The translations under genes were made by a program, and so were the position numbers. A DNA stretch of 64,000 bases, taken from CAWAND01 sp963727915 (lineage in GTDB: Bacteria > Chloroflexota > Anaerolineae > Anaerolineales > E44-bin32). This document shows, one piece after another, positions 17,651-26,353 of the stretch; positions within the stretch are counted from its first letter, which is position 1, and each line of letters begins with the position of its first letter. The notes under the pieces were generated by a model. That model was not told where the DNA came from. It was given only the letters and a program-made list of their open reading frames with translations, and searched no databases. The stretch is from positions 124,001-188,000 of the forward strand of contig CAVSID010000008.1 of NCBI GenBank assembly GCA_963727915.1, read 5' to 3'.

Positions 17651-18883
17651 ATGATCCCAGCGCTGTTGCGACAATTTCCCCAGTTTCGCCGCTTCTGGTC
17701 TGGCCAAACCATTTCCCTGTTCGGGGACCAGGTGTCGATGATCGCCCTGCCCCTGGTGGCCGTGCTCGTCCTGAACGCGGGCGCCTCCCAAATGGGCCTG
17801 CTCACGGCCACGATCTTGGTGCCGAACCTGCTCTTCTCCTTGCACTTCGGCGCTTGGATCGACCGTTGGGGGCACCGCAGGCAGGCCATGATCGCAGCTG
17901 ATATCGCACGGGCGGTCCTGATGGCATCCATCCCGGTGGCCTATGAGCTGGGGGTGCTTACCTTTGCCTATCTCCTGATCGTCGGCTTCTTGAGCGGCAC
18001 CTTCAGCGTGCTCTTCTATGTCTCGTACTCAACTCTCTTCACGGCCATCGTCCCCCGTGAGCGGTATGTGGAAGCCAACCAGCTGATGCACGGCAGCCGG
18101 GCGTTTTCCTTCGTGACCGGGCCCAGCGTGGGCGGTGTGCTGGTGCAATCCCTGTCCGCGCCGTTAGCCCTGGTTGCCGATGCGGCATCCTTCGTGTTCT
18201 CAGCCTTCTTCTTGCAGCGCATCACGGTCGTCGAACCCCCCACCGAGGAGGCGCAGCCGGGCCAAATTGTGTCTGGCGCCCGCTTCATCCGCCGCACACC
18301 CCTTTTGCTGGCATCTCTCCTTTCAACGGCCACGATCAACCTCTTCAACTTGGCCTTCAATGCTCTGGCCATTCTGTACGCCACGCGCGAACTCGGCGTC
18401 CGGCCGGGGGTGCTCGGTCTGGTCATCGGAGCCGGGGCCATCGGAGGCGTGATAGGTGCAGCTGTCGCCGGGCGCATCTCCAAAAAGATTGGCATTGGTC
18501 CCACCTTTGTTCTTGGATCTTTCCTGTTCCCTGCCCCCTTGGTCCTAATCCCCCTGGCTGGTGGGTCGATGACCACCATTTTGACGATGCTGTTTTTGGC
18601 CGAACTCGGCTCCGGCTTCGGCGTGATGTTGCTCGACATCAGCATCGGATCGATCACCCAGGCACTGGTCCCCGACCGGCTGCGCGCTCGAGTGGCGGGA
18701 TCGTACATGTTTGTCAACAATGGCGTTCGGCCCATCGGATCCTTGCTCGGAGGTGCGCTCGGTACTTGGATCGGGGTGCAGCCCACGCTTCTGGTTGCCT
18801 CGCTAGGAAGCTTGCTCGGCGTACTGTTCTTGATTTGGTCCCCCGCGCCGCGCCTGCGCTCTCTTCCCGAGACGGCCGAATAG
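17651..18883 (+). CDS. MFS transporter (MFS_3 / EntS-like exporter)
   Basis: 410 residues with about twelve membrane helices. The N-terminus FPQFRRFWSGQTISLFGDQV has the F-W-x-G-Q-x-[IV]-S motif common to MFS_3 exporters. The first cytoplasmic loop, FGAWIDRWGHRRQAMIAADI, matches the A-motif G-x-x-x-D-R-x-G-R-R. These proteins export siderophores, macrolides or other small molecules by proton antiport. The start has GGAAG about 9 nt upstream. No regulator is adjacent. It is intact and single-frame. Confidence 0.9.
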   Translation: MIPALLRQFPQFRRFWSGQTISLFGDQVSMIALPLVAVLVLNAGASQMGLLTATILVPNLLFSLHFGAWIDRWGHRRQAMIAADIARAVLMASIPVAYELGVLTFAYLLIVGFLSGTFSVLFYVSYSTLFTAIVPRERYVEANQLMHGSRAFSFVTGPSVGGVLVQSLSAPLALVADAASFVFSAFFLQRITVVEPPTEEAQPGQIVSGARFIRRTPLLLASLLSTATINLFNLAFNALAILYATRELGVRPGVLGLVIGAGAIGGVIGAAVAGRISKKIGIGPTFVLGSFLFPAPLVLIPLAGGSMTTILTMLFLAELGSGFGVMLLDISIGSITQALVPDRLRARVAGSYMFVNNGVRPIGSLLGGALGTWIGVQPTLLVASLGSLLGVLFLIWSPAPRLRSLPETAE

Positions 18884-19197
18884 GCCAGGTGGGTCGTGTC
18901 GTCTGGGAACAATGCACGCTGTGTCCACAGGCTCCCGCTTTACTGCCGGGTTCGCAAGCCGGCGCCCTATCTTGAAGGCGTGGTACCCGCGAGAAGGACA
19001 CTCTGTCCCATGAGGTCTGCCTGGGCGAGGTCGAGCTTGCCGCCCCACCGAACGGAGAGCGAGGTTGGGAGAGACTGACGTTCCGACAAGCCGCAGGGGC
19101 ACGGCGGCAAGTCGTGCCCCTGCGATGTCAGGCCCTGGCGTGATCTCCCCCTCCGGCGCCGTCTTGGGCTCAACGTCGGCTGGCTGCAGGGCTGACC
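18884..19197. other. Convergent intergenic region
   Basis: 314 bases between the MFS stop and the stop of the minus-strand membrane protein. The only structure seen is the perfect hairpin at 19092-19124. Confidence 0.5.
19092..19124. terminator. Perfect hairpin between convergent genes
   Basis: CGCAGGGGCACG (19092-19103) pairs with CGTGCCCCTGCG (19113-19124), 12 base pairs without mismatch and a 9-nt loop. No T-tract on either strand. Probably a bidirectional U-less terminator. Confidence 0.55.
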
Positions 19198-20109
19198 TCA
19201 GCCGGAAGCCGTCGCCAGGGACGCCGCCTCCGTAACTGTCAATTCGGCTTCGGCCACCCGGCGCGGCACAAGAAGCCAGACCAGTGCCCCGGCGTAGACG
19301 AACTCGTCCGCCAGGATCTCGAGCATGTGCGGGAAACGAACGTAGACGGGAAGCCAGGTGGCGACGAGCATGATGTTAAATCCGACCAGCATGAACAGCG
19401 CCAAGCCAAGCCGCCAGAACAGATTTCCGCGTGATCCGCGCCACATCGCCAAGATCGGAAGCGCCGCAAGTAGAAACAGGACGCTACGGACGAACAGGGT
19501 CGGGAGCAGTTGGCCCAGGGTGGGCGCCGCCAGTCCGAACATTTGCTCCTGATAATAGGCGCCTGTAAAGGGCAGCACCATCAACCCGAAGGCGTAGTAG
19601 ATAGGCATGAAGATCACGCCGGCCAGGATGAGGCGCCAAGTCCAGCTACCGGCCGAACGCTTCCCGAAGAAAGCCTTGATCGACTCCCATGCTCTGCTCC
19701 CGGGGCCCTGTCCGGGAAACAACCAGGCCACCGAAGCGCCGCCGGCCAGGGCAGCCACCGCACCGGAAACGATGGCAAATGCCCGCCCGGTGGCGTAGCT
19801 GGAGACGATGGCCGCTTCAAGCTGAGTGTTGACGGTGTAGGCGATCCAGAGCAGAAAGGACAGGCTCAGCCAACGCGACACATACCCCCCCTTCAAGTGC
19901 GTGGCCAGGACGGCCAATGCCACGGCGTATAACGGGGTGGTATACAGCATGTAGCGGACGACGGCGTCCATATCGGCACCAGGCGGAGGATTGGGGGTCT
20001 GCAGGCCGAGCAGGGTCACGACCATGCCCCCCAGAACCACCCCGACCTCGTAACCTAGGGCGGCCACGATCAGCTTGCCTAGATTGACCAAACCCGTTCG
20101 CAGAGTCAT
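19198..20109 (-). CDS. Polytopic membrane protein of unknown function
   Basis: 303 residues with eight to nine hydrophobic segments, starting VNLGKLIVAALGYEVGVVLG and including RLILAGVIFMPIYYAFGLMV. No catalytic or transporter motif is recognised. ATG 20109 is chosen because AAAGGAG lies 8 nt upstream; the in-frame extension to 20190 has no such site. Alone on the minus strand between two intergenic regions. Confidence 0.75.
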   Translation of the reverse strand: MTLRTGLVNLGKLIVAALGYEVGVVLGGMVVTLLGLQTPNPPPGADMDAVVRYMLYTTPLYAVALAVLATHLKGGYVSRWLSLSFLLWIAYTVNTQLEAAIVSSYATGRAFAIVSGAVAALAGGASVAWLFPGQGPGSRAWESIKAFFGKRSAGSWTWRLILAGVIFMPIYYAFGLMVLPFTGAYYQEQMFGLAAPTLGQLLPTLFVRSVLFLLAALPILAMWRGSRGNLFWRLGLALFMLVGFNIMLVATWLPVYVRFPHMLEILADEFVYAGALVWLLVPRRVAEAELTVTEAASLATASG

Positions 20110-20379
20110 TTGAAATTCTCCTTTAAGGCCGCCCCGCGGTGGAGCGGCCGCCGGGCCGGCGGATGGCAAATTCAGACGTGAGTTCGTCAATGAGTTCGCA
20201 AACGCGGGACTGGGGAAGGCGAGGCATTAGGGCGGCAGTGTGTGGGGTGGTGGACGGTGTGGGATTCCTCTCAGCCACCCCATTCTATGGCCCGAGCCGA
20301 ACAGGCAATAGTGACAAGTGACATCAACTTACCTGCCGGTGGATCCCCCCACATCGTCCGGCTGACTTTGTGAGATTCT
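20110..20379. other. Intergenic region upstream of membrane protein
   Basis: 270 bases holding the putative promoter region of the minus-strand membrane protein and the left half of the 20368 palindrome. No gene is supported. Confidence 0.4.
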
Positions 20380-20385
20380 TCACAA
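20368..20385. promoter_or_regulatory. Palindrome TTGTGAGATTCTTCACAA over a stop codon
   Basis: Half-sites TTGTGA and TCACAA with a 6-base centre. TCA at 20380-20382 is the stop codon of the small minus-strand frame 20380-20697, repeating the arrangement at 11101 and 17387. Confidence 0.6.
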
Positions 20386-20697
20386 GCTACAGGGGGGCGT
20401 TCCCAACCAGGCGTGAGGGCAGCCAATCGACGCAAAGATCTCGGCCGTCATGTCGGAGGGGGTGGCCAGCACCAGCTTTCGCTCCACCGGATTCCCCGCA
20501 ACCTCCAGACAGGCCTGGATCTCGGGGCCGACGCGCCTGGCTTGGATGGCGTAAGTCGCTCCACGAAACAGGGCCCGAGTCTCTTGGCCTTCCCTTTCCG
20601 ACGGTTGCACCGGCGCGAAACTCGGCCTGTCGTTGGCCGGGCGAATGCCCAGAATCCGCTGAGTGACCGCTTGGTGTCCGTGCGCGATTGACATCAC
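20380..20697 (-). CDS. Hypothetical protein, weakly supported
   Basis: Open frame of 105 codons (MMSIAHGHQAV...LGTPPCSL) with high GC at third positions, as in the surrounding genes. It contains no recognised motif. It ends with Ser-Leu-stop inside a Rex/CRP-like palindrome, just as two well-supported genes do, which raises its credibility. No strong ribosome binding site is seen. It might be the tail of a larger decayed gene, since the sequence from PVERKLVLATPSDMTAEIFA reads like a folded domain end. Confidence 0.4.
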   Translation of the reverse strand: MMSIAHGHQAVTQRILGIRPANDRPSFAPVQPSEREGQETRALFRGATYAIQARRVGPEIQACLEVAGNPVERKLVLATPSDMTAEIFASIGCPHAWLGTPPCSL

Positions 20698-20720
20698 ACC
20701 CGATAGGCACTGGATCAGAC

Positions 20721-21824
20721 TCAGCGCACCCAGTCCACCGTCAGGATCCCCGCCAGATCGTCCACTTGGACAACCCCTGTGGCGTCAGCATTCCCCACGA
20801 ACAGCCCGCTCTGGCTCCCGTAGGCTAGCAAGGCACCCTCGGGCGAGAAACTCCCGTACAGGCCGACATCGTTGACGTTGGTCAACTGGCTGGCATCACT
20901 CCCGTCAAGCGGCACCATCCACCAATCTGAGGGAATGTTGTGCGCTTCGGCCACGCTAACGCCCAGGAGCCGATCCCACCAGCTGCCGAAGGGTGCGGGC
21001 CCTGAGTCGCTCAAGCCCTGGGTGACAACGCTCAGCAGAAGCGCCTGGCCGTCCGGGGTGAACAGCGGCGCATCCACGGTTTGGAACTCGGCCGGCGTGG
21101 GGACGACCCTCGGATGGCTGCCATCGGCGTTGCACACCACCGGTGCGGTGGCGCCGGTCGCGGTGTCGATGCTGATGTAGACCAGCTGCTTGCCGTCCTG
21201 AGATGGCCGTGGCCAGAAGCCATTCTCCGCCAGAACCTGGACCTGGCCATCGGGGTAGCCTACGCGCTCAATGGTGTACTTGAACCCATATTGCTGAGGC
21301 GTCGTGTTCGGGATACTGAAGTGAACCAGATGTGCGTAAATGATGCCGTCACCGGTGGGCGACCAACTGGGGTCAAAATAAGATTCTTCAGGTGAACTCG
21401 GCGTCAGGAACGCCACCGGCGGCGATGACCCGTCGCCGGGGAGGATGAACAGGCTGGTGTAGCCGTACTGGACATCCCCATTTTTTGGCGCTGGCGCGTA
21501 GGCCATGACCACCTGCGTCCCGTCCGGCGACATCGAGGCGGCGTTGGTCCAGTCGGCGCTGGGATCCTGTGGGGTGAAGAGATTGGTCAGCTGCCCCGAG
21601 GCAAGATCGAGCATCGATATGCCTTGCACCTGTTGATCAATCAACAGGTGGCCCCGCGCACCGAGTGATGCCCAGGCGACACCTTGCGGGCCGGGGAGCG
21701 TGGCCGTCGGCGGCGGGGTGGTGGTCGGTGCTCCCGACCCCCTTTGATCCGCTATGGACCCCTTTCCACCACAGCCGGCCAAAGCCAAGCCGGCCACAGC
21801 CAGCACTACCGAAATCCATCTCAT
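20721..21824 (-). CDS. Beta-propeller lipoprotein (TolB/PD40-like) 1
   Basis: 367 residues. The start MRWISVVLAVAGLALAGCGG is a lipoprotein signal with LAGC lipobox, followed by a Pro/Thr linker. The body has repeated PD40-type strands: SMSPDGTQVVMAYAP, PSWSPTGDGIIY, FTPDGQALLLS, SFSPEGALLAYGS. It would form a surface-anchored beta-propeller, role unknown. ATG 21824 has GGAGG 8 nt upstream and starts 4 bases after the stop of its paralogue, in the copper-linked minus-strand operon. Confidence 0.85.
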   Translation of the reverse strand: MRWISVVLAVAGLALAGCGGKGSIADQRGSGAPTTTPPPTATLPGPQGVAWASLGARGHLLIDQQVQGISMLDLASGQLTNLFTPQDPSADWTNAASMSPDGTQVVMAYAPAPKNGDVQYGYTSLFILPGDGSSPPVAFLTPSSPEESYFDPSWSPTGDGIIYAHLVHFSIPNTTPQQYGFKYTIERVGYPDGQVQVLAENGFWPRPSQDGKQLVYISIDTATGATAPVVCNADGSHPRVVPTPAEFQTVDAPLFTPDGQALLLSVVTQGLSDSGPAPFGSWWDRLLGVSVAEAHNIPSDWWMVPLDGSDASQLTNVNDVGLYGSFSPEGALLAYGSQSGLFVGNADATGVVQVDDLAGILTVDWVR

Positions 21825-21828
21825 ACCA

Positions 21829-23034
21829 TCAGCCTCCACCGAGCCAAATCACATCGCCTAGCGTCGTCACCGGTACCAGCCAGGTGACTTGCTCCGCGGA
21901 AAGCCCAAACAACCCCACCCCCCGGTAGCTGATAAAAGCCAGCCACTGCCCGTCTGGCGAGAAACCGCCCGAAAGCCCGGCGGTGGCGATTTGGGTCAGC
22001 TTTGTCGGCTGGCCGCCGTCGACCGGCATCCGCCACCATTCGGATGGTGCCCCGTTGGCTTCGGCGACGACGACCCCGGTCAGCCTATCCCACCAGGTCA
22101 ACTCGCTGCCTCCCGGGCCAGAGTTGATGGGGCCTACCCCGGTGGCGCTGAAGTAGATCGACGACCCGTCCGGCGTGAATATCGGCGCGTCCACCGAAAC
22201 AAATGTCCCCGGGGGAAGCAGCGGGTCTGCGTGGGTGCCGTCGGGCGCTGCCAGATATAGATCATTGATCCCATTTGGCGGATCGTAGGCCACGTAGGCG
22301 AGCTGTGATCCGTCGGGGGACAGGCGGGGCCAGATGGCATTCGAGATGAGCTTCTCAGGCGGGCCGCCGGCCGCCGGGATGCGCTCCAGGTCAAACTCGG
22401 CGCCTTCCGCCCCCGGCGGCGTCGAGATGTGGGTGAAGTAGACGTACTTCCCGTCGGGTGACCACACCGGGGTGATGGATGATTCGGCGCCCTCCTGGGC
22501 GAGCAAAGGCTGAGGCTCGGCCTCGGGACAGCTCTGCGTGAGGCAGCTGCCCGGCAGGCTGTACAGCCCCGTGTACCCGGGCTGAGGCGAGCCGTTGGCC
22601 GGCGGAGGCGCATAAGCGATAACCAGCTGCGATCCATCCGGCGACAGGGCCATATTGGCCAGCCAGGCATTGTCAGGTGGTCGCCAGTCGATTACCACAT
22701 GCCCGTCCGCAAGCCTCAGATGAACGATGTAAGGGACCGGAGCAAGGTCGTTGAAGTTGTAGGTGAGGAAAGCGATCGATCCGGATATCCCCAATCCCTC
22801 CCAAGGGAAAGGCGGCTGGACGACCGTGAACGGCGTGGCCGTCGCTTCCGCGGGCGCCGTTTCCACGATGGTCGATGGCGCCGCCGACGGAGTCACATGG
22901 GAAGCAGAAGCGCCAGCGCTGCCGGCCGCCCCCCCGGGATTCGGGACCTGTTTGGCGATCGCTGCACACGCCGAAACCAAGACCAGCGACACCAGCGCGA
23001 TGCCTGCCTGCTGTCGATGCATTATGAACCTCAT
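21829..23034 (-). CDS. Beta-propeller lipoprotein (TolB/PD40-like) 2
   Basis: 401 residues, paralogous to the gene downstream. The signal IALVSLVLVSAC gives a lipobox Cys, followed by a low-complexity Ala/Ser/Pro linker. PD40-like blades include ALSPDGSQLVIAYAPPP, VWSPDGKYVYFTH, RLSPDGSQLAYVAYD, FTPDGSSIYFS and FSPDGQWLAFIS. Both paralogues share an insertion S-x-W-W-x-[MV]-P-[VL]-D-G before the last blade. Its ATG overlaps the stop of the CopC/CopD fusion gene as ATGA, so it is translationally coupled to it. Confidence 0.85.
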   Translation of the reverse strand: MRFIMHRQQAGIALVSLVLVSACAAIAKQVPNPGGAAGSAGASASHVTPSAAPSTIVETAPAEATATPFTVVQPPFPWEGLGISGSIAFLTYNFNDLAPVPYIVHLRLADGHVVIDWRPPDNAWLANMALSPDGSQLVIAYAPPPANGSPQPGYTGLYSLPGSCLTQSCPEAEPQPLLAQEGAESSITPVWSPDGKYVYFTHISTPPGAEGAEFDLERIPAAGGPPEKLISNAIWPRLSPDGSQLAYVAYDPPNGINDLYLAAPDGTHADPLLPPGTFVSVDAPIFTPDGSSIYFSATGVGPINSGPGGSELTWWDRLTGVVVAEANGAPSEWWRMPVDGGQPTKLTQIATAGLSGGFSPDGQWLAFISYRGVGLFGLSAEQVTWLVPVTTLGDVIWLGGG

Positions 23035-25217
23035 TGAGGAACCGGAGGCAAAGTGCGGATGTAGTTGACCAGATTCCAGCGATCGGTGTCCGACAGTTTG
23101 GCCTTGAAGGCCGGCATCGCCGAGCCTGGATACCCGTTGCTGATCCAGCCGTACAGCTGCCCATCCGAATGGACGCCGGGGGAGGCATGATAGGTCAGGT
23201 CCGCCGGGCGTGGATTGAGCGTCAGGCCCAGGGGGCCGTCTCCCTTGCCCGATTGTCCGTGACAGGGGACACAGTTAGTCAGGAAGAGTGCCTTGCCGGC
23301 AGCCACCGAAGTTGTGTTGGGAGCGATCGGGTTTGCCAAGCTGGACTGCGGCGGCGGTGGAGGGTTGTAGAAGACCCACGCCCCGGCCAGGGCCAGCGCC
23401 AAGGCGGGTGCCATCCCGGCCAGAGCGCGTTGCCTGCGGCTGAGGCCAAGCTGGGCCGTGGCGAAGACCAGGGCGAAGCCCCCCAAAAGCAGCAGGCCAC
23501 CGGCCACGCGTCCCCAGGGGAAGGTCGACGGATTGGCCCCACCCAGATTGATCGTGAAATTGGCGAATGAGTCAAATTTGTTCTCACGCCGCACGGCGAC
23601 CTGGATCTGCCATTCGGCGGCCTGGCTCAAGTTGGCCGCTTTGGCAACGTACTGGCCGTCGCCGCGGGACGGGATATCGAGCGCGCTTGGGGCCAGATTG
23701 GACGTGGGGGTGAACTTGAGCTGGACCTGCCTGGCGTTCTCAACGGGTTGACCGGCCGAGGCGATCGTGACGGTGAACACGTTCAACCCCACCTTGCCCG
23801 GCTCGATCTTGAGTTCGATTGACAGATCATCCGCCTTGGCGGATTGCTTGATCGCCGGCGCAGCGTTGGCCAATGCCGCCGGAGGTGCAGCGGTCAACAG
23901 GCCGACCGCCAGCAGCAGCGTCACGCCCAGGGCGAGCTCAGTGGTCACGATCTTGCGGAAGCGTCCCACCAGAACCGGGTCGCCCTCGGCTCGGCCGGCG
24001 CCGCTCCGCATCCGAGGCGTAATCAGGAGGAAGTTGACCGCCCCCATGCCAATCATCAGCAGGGCGATCGCTACCTTGAAGATCAACACATGACCATAGA
24101 GGGTCTCCAGCAGCGCGGCGAGCGTCCCCACGCGGAGATAAGCGGCGTAGAGACCGGTAGCGGCCAACACGGCCACGCTGGGAAGGGCCAATTGTGTGAA
24201 GCGAGGGATAAGCCGCGCCGTCAGGCGCGTCCGATCCGGAGCGTCGACGCCCCGCACGCGCCACATGCCCAGGGCAAAGTGCGAGAGACCGCCCACCCAA
24301 ATTGAGGCAGCTATCAGGTGGAGCCAATCCGATGCGATCGGCAGGTAGGGGCTGGCCTCAGCGGCGGCATGGCTCCCCAGGCTGATGGTCATGAGGATGC
24401 CCGCCCCGGCAGCGAAAGTCAGCCACAGCTGCCTCCGGGTGTGTGCATTCCACAACAACCCTACCAGGGCCACCGACAGGACAAACCTTAACGTCCACAG
24501 CCCACCGAATCGGCTGGTGAACAACATCTTTCTCAAGGCCGGGCTCCACGGCGGCGCCAGCAATGATCCGGTGGCCTTACCGCCCTGGACCAGGAGCCCC
24601 AGCATGACAACGCCCCCAAGAAGGAGCAGCGCCAGGCGGCCTAGGCGCGGCCATGGGAGCTGACCTTTGAAGGCCTGGTGCATGCCGGCCGACTCGAAGG
24701 CCGGATCCCAGACCCGCAGACGAAACAAAGCGCCGCCCACAACGACGGCCGCCGCCAGGTACAGAATCCACCTCAGCAGAACGTCGGAGGGGGCCACTTC
24801 CCCCTGGCCTGTGGATGAGCCGGCGGCCGCCAAGGCCGCCGCATTGCCGCTTCCGACGGCGAACGGGAAGGTGCCGTTCGTCAGGTGGCCATCACTGGTG
24901 GAAATCGCCTTCCAGGAGACGGTGTACACCCCATCCGGCAAGGGCTTCAATGTCAACGTCATGTGAGTGGCGTCAGCCGGGTCGACCTCAGCGTCTTTGT
25001 TGTCAACCTGCTTACCGTCGGTGTTGAGAACACTGGCGGAGCTGAAGGCCGCTTCCAGGCCTTCGCTGAAATACAGGTCGACCTGCTGTGGCGCCTGCGG
25101 GAGCTCGGCGTTCGCCTCCGGCGTAGAGCGAACCAAGAGCGCGTGCGCTGAGGCAGGCCCGGCCACTACAAGCGCCGCAGCGATTAACGCAACCAGGGCC
25201 GCAAACCTTGTCTTCAC
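23031..25217 (-). CDS. CopC-CopD-cytochrome c fusion protein
   Basis: 728 residues. A signal peptide (MKTRFAALVALIAAALVVAG...ASA) leaves an N-terminal His-Ala-Leu, the copper-binding start of CopC domains, followed by CopC strands with STSDGHLTNGTFPFAVG. About eight membrane helices of a CopD domain follow, including SDWLHLIAASIWVGGLSHFA. After an Ig-like YtkA-type external domain and another helix comes a C-terminal cytochrome c domain with CVPCH (649-653) and distal-ligand candidate Met701 in SAMPAFK. It likely handles copper at the membrane and transfers electrons. GTG 25217 is preferred (AAGGA 8 nt upstream, ideal signal peptide); ATG 25238 is the alternative. Confidence 0.88.
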   Translation of the reverse strand: MKTRFAALVALIAAALVVAGPASAHALLVRSTPEANAELPQAPQQVDLYFSEGLEAAFSSASVLNTDGKQVDNKDAEVDPADATHMTLTLKPLPDGVYTVSWKAISTSDGHLTNGTFPFAVGSGNAAALAAAGSSTGQGEVAPSDVLLRWILYLAAAVVVGGALFRLRVWDPAFESAGMHQAFKGQLPWPRLGRLALLLLGGVVMLGLLVQGGKATGSLLAPPWSPALRKMLFTSRFGGLWTLRFVLSVALVGLLWNAHTRRQLWLTFAAGAGILMTISLGSHAAAEASPYLPIASDWLHLIAASIWVGGLSHFALGMWRVRGVDAPDRTRLTARLIPRFTQLALPSVAVLAATGLYAAYLRVGTLAALLETLYGHVLIFKVAIALLMIGMGAVNFLLITPRMRSGAGRAEGDPVLVGRFRKIVTTELALGVTLLLAVGLLTAAPPAALANAAPAIKQSAKADDLSIELKIEPGKVGLNVFTVTIASAGQPVENARQVQLKFTPTSNLAPSALDIPSRGDGQYVAKAANLSQAAEWQIQVAVRRENKFDSFANFTINLGGANPSTFPWGRVAGGLLLLGGFALVFATAQLGLSRRQRALAGMAPALALALAGAWVFYNPPPPPQSSLANPIAPNTTSVAAGKALFLTNCVPCHGQSGKGDGPLGLTLNPRPADLTYHASPGVHSDGQLYGWISNGYPGSAMPAFKAKLSDTDRWNLVNYIRTLPPVPQ

Positions 25218-25237
25218 ACCAATCCAATCCTTCACCA

Positions 25238-25266
25238 TCCATGGGGGGCATGGCGCCCCCCATGGA
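25238..25266. promoter_or_regulatory. Perfect hairpin before CopC/CopD fusion gene
   Basis: TCCATGGGGGGC (25238-25249) pairs with GCCCCCCATGGA (25255-25266) around a 5-nt loop. It sits between two genes of one minus-strand operon, ending 20 bases before GTG 25217 and touching ATG 25238. No T-tract. It may stabilise the upstream transcript or gate translation. Confidence 0.55.
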
Positions 25267-25275
25267 CGTGAGGGT

Positions 25276-25821
25276 CTAACCTTTCCGAGTCCAGACGACG
25301 ACACCGAAACCACTGCCCACCAGACCCAACACCAGGGCAACGACCGCCAGCCAACCTGTGAGGCCGAAAGATGAGGCCCCCTGCGCAGCGCTTGATGGGA
25401 ACTCGACTACGTCGGCGCTCTCGATGCTTTCCGGCTGAACTGAAAGGTCAACGCTTTGATCGCCAAGGCTTCCTGTGATGTGCACCGTGTATTGCCCCAT
25501 CTTGGTCGGCGTCAGGCGGGCGATGTACTCACCGGTACTGTCTTCGCTGAGGGGCTGCAGTTCTAGGGTCTTCGTCTGCCCACCGTATTGTGCCTCGACC
25601 ACCAAGCTGGATGGGTCGATGTCAAACGGCTCATCCGACTTGCTTATATTGATGACCACGGCATTGGGCTGGCCAACAACCGCCGGTTCGCTCAACCACC
25701 CATACTCCACGGCGTAGTCGCCGGTGGTCACGGTTTCATGGGCGGATGCGGCTACTGGTACAAGCAGCAGTCCCAGGAGGACGGCACCACCCACCAGCCG
25801 CGCCCAGTTCTTGCGCAACAT
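25276..25821 (-). CDS. Secreted or anchored copper-operon protein
   Basis: 181 residues. A signal peptide (MLRKNWARLVGGAVLLGLLL...ASA) leaves mature His-Glu-Thr-Val, and the body is an Ig-like beta domain (VEYGWLSEPAVVGQPNAVVI and EYIARLTPTKMGQYTVHITG). It ends with a C-terminal membrane helix (GWLAVVALVLGLVGSGFGVV) and WTRKG. The N-terminal His after signal cleavage is a CopC-like copper-site hint. GAGGAG lies 7 nt before ATG 25821. It is directly upstream of the CopC/CopD fusion and is probably its accessory. Confidence 0.8.
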   Translation of the reverse strand: MLRKNWARLVGGAVLLGLLLVPVAASAHETVTTGDYAVEYGWLSEPAVVGQPNAVVINISKSDEPFDIDPSSLVVEAQYGGQTKTLELQPLSEDSTGEYIARLTPTKMGQYTVHITGSLGDQSVDLSVQPESIESADVVEFPSSAAQGASSFGLTGWLAVVALVLGLVGSGFGVVVWTRKG

Positions 25822-25897
25822 ATCCATTCTCCTCAATCAGAATCCACACTTCCCCACGCCCACAAGGGGGTCTGGTATTGGCGAGTTTGACAGGGAA

Positions 25898-26353
25898 CTA
25901 AGCGGCCTGGGGTTCCGGGGGTGGCGTCGGGGGAGGCGGTCCGGTGGTCGCTTCTCCCAGATCTGTCTTGGCGTGGTTCCTCCACACGCCCCGCAGCGAC
26001 GTCAGGTCGAGCAGAGCGGAAGGCGGCTGCGGAGGCAGGTCGGGCGGGAGCGCCGGCGCCGAGGCGAACATCTGGAAGAGGTAATCATGCGCATGTGGTT
26101 GTTCCGAATGGCCAGCCGGGTGGGGGTGAACGTGGCGGACGTCCCTAAGCAGCCAGCAGGGGCAGATTCCGGGCTGGGCCAGGCTCATGAAACCGGCCAT
26201 CAGGGCGAAGATAAGCAACCGCGCCGAGATTCTGATTCGCCCCGGCTGATCACGCAGCCGAAGGGAAGCACCAGGCCCGGTTTCAGCGTGACTGAACCTT
26301 GACGGAGGGGAATACCCTGCATCGCTCGCGCCGCCATCAAGTCTTCGTCTCAT
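25898..26353 (-). CDS. His-rich single-span membrane protein
   Basis: 151 residues. One membrane helix (ISARLLIFALMAGFMSLA) is followed by CPCW and a His cluster, RHVHPHPAGHSEQPHAHDY, then a Pro-rich tail. The pattern of Cys pair plus HxHxH suggests metal binding, which fits copper or cytochrome oxidase assembly genes on both sides; this function is inferred. The start MRRRLDGG at 26353 overlaps the preceding small gene by 17 bases, indicating coupling. No strong ribosome site is visible. Confidence 0.65.
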   Translation of the reverse strand: MRRRLDGGASDAGYSPPSRFSHAETGPGASLRLRDQPGRIRISARLLIFALMAGFMSLAQPGICPCWLLRDVRHVHPHPAGHSEQPHAHDYLFQMFASAPALPPDLPPQPPSALLDLTSLRGVWRNHAKTDLGEATTGPPPPTPPPEPQAA

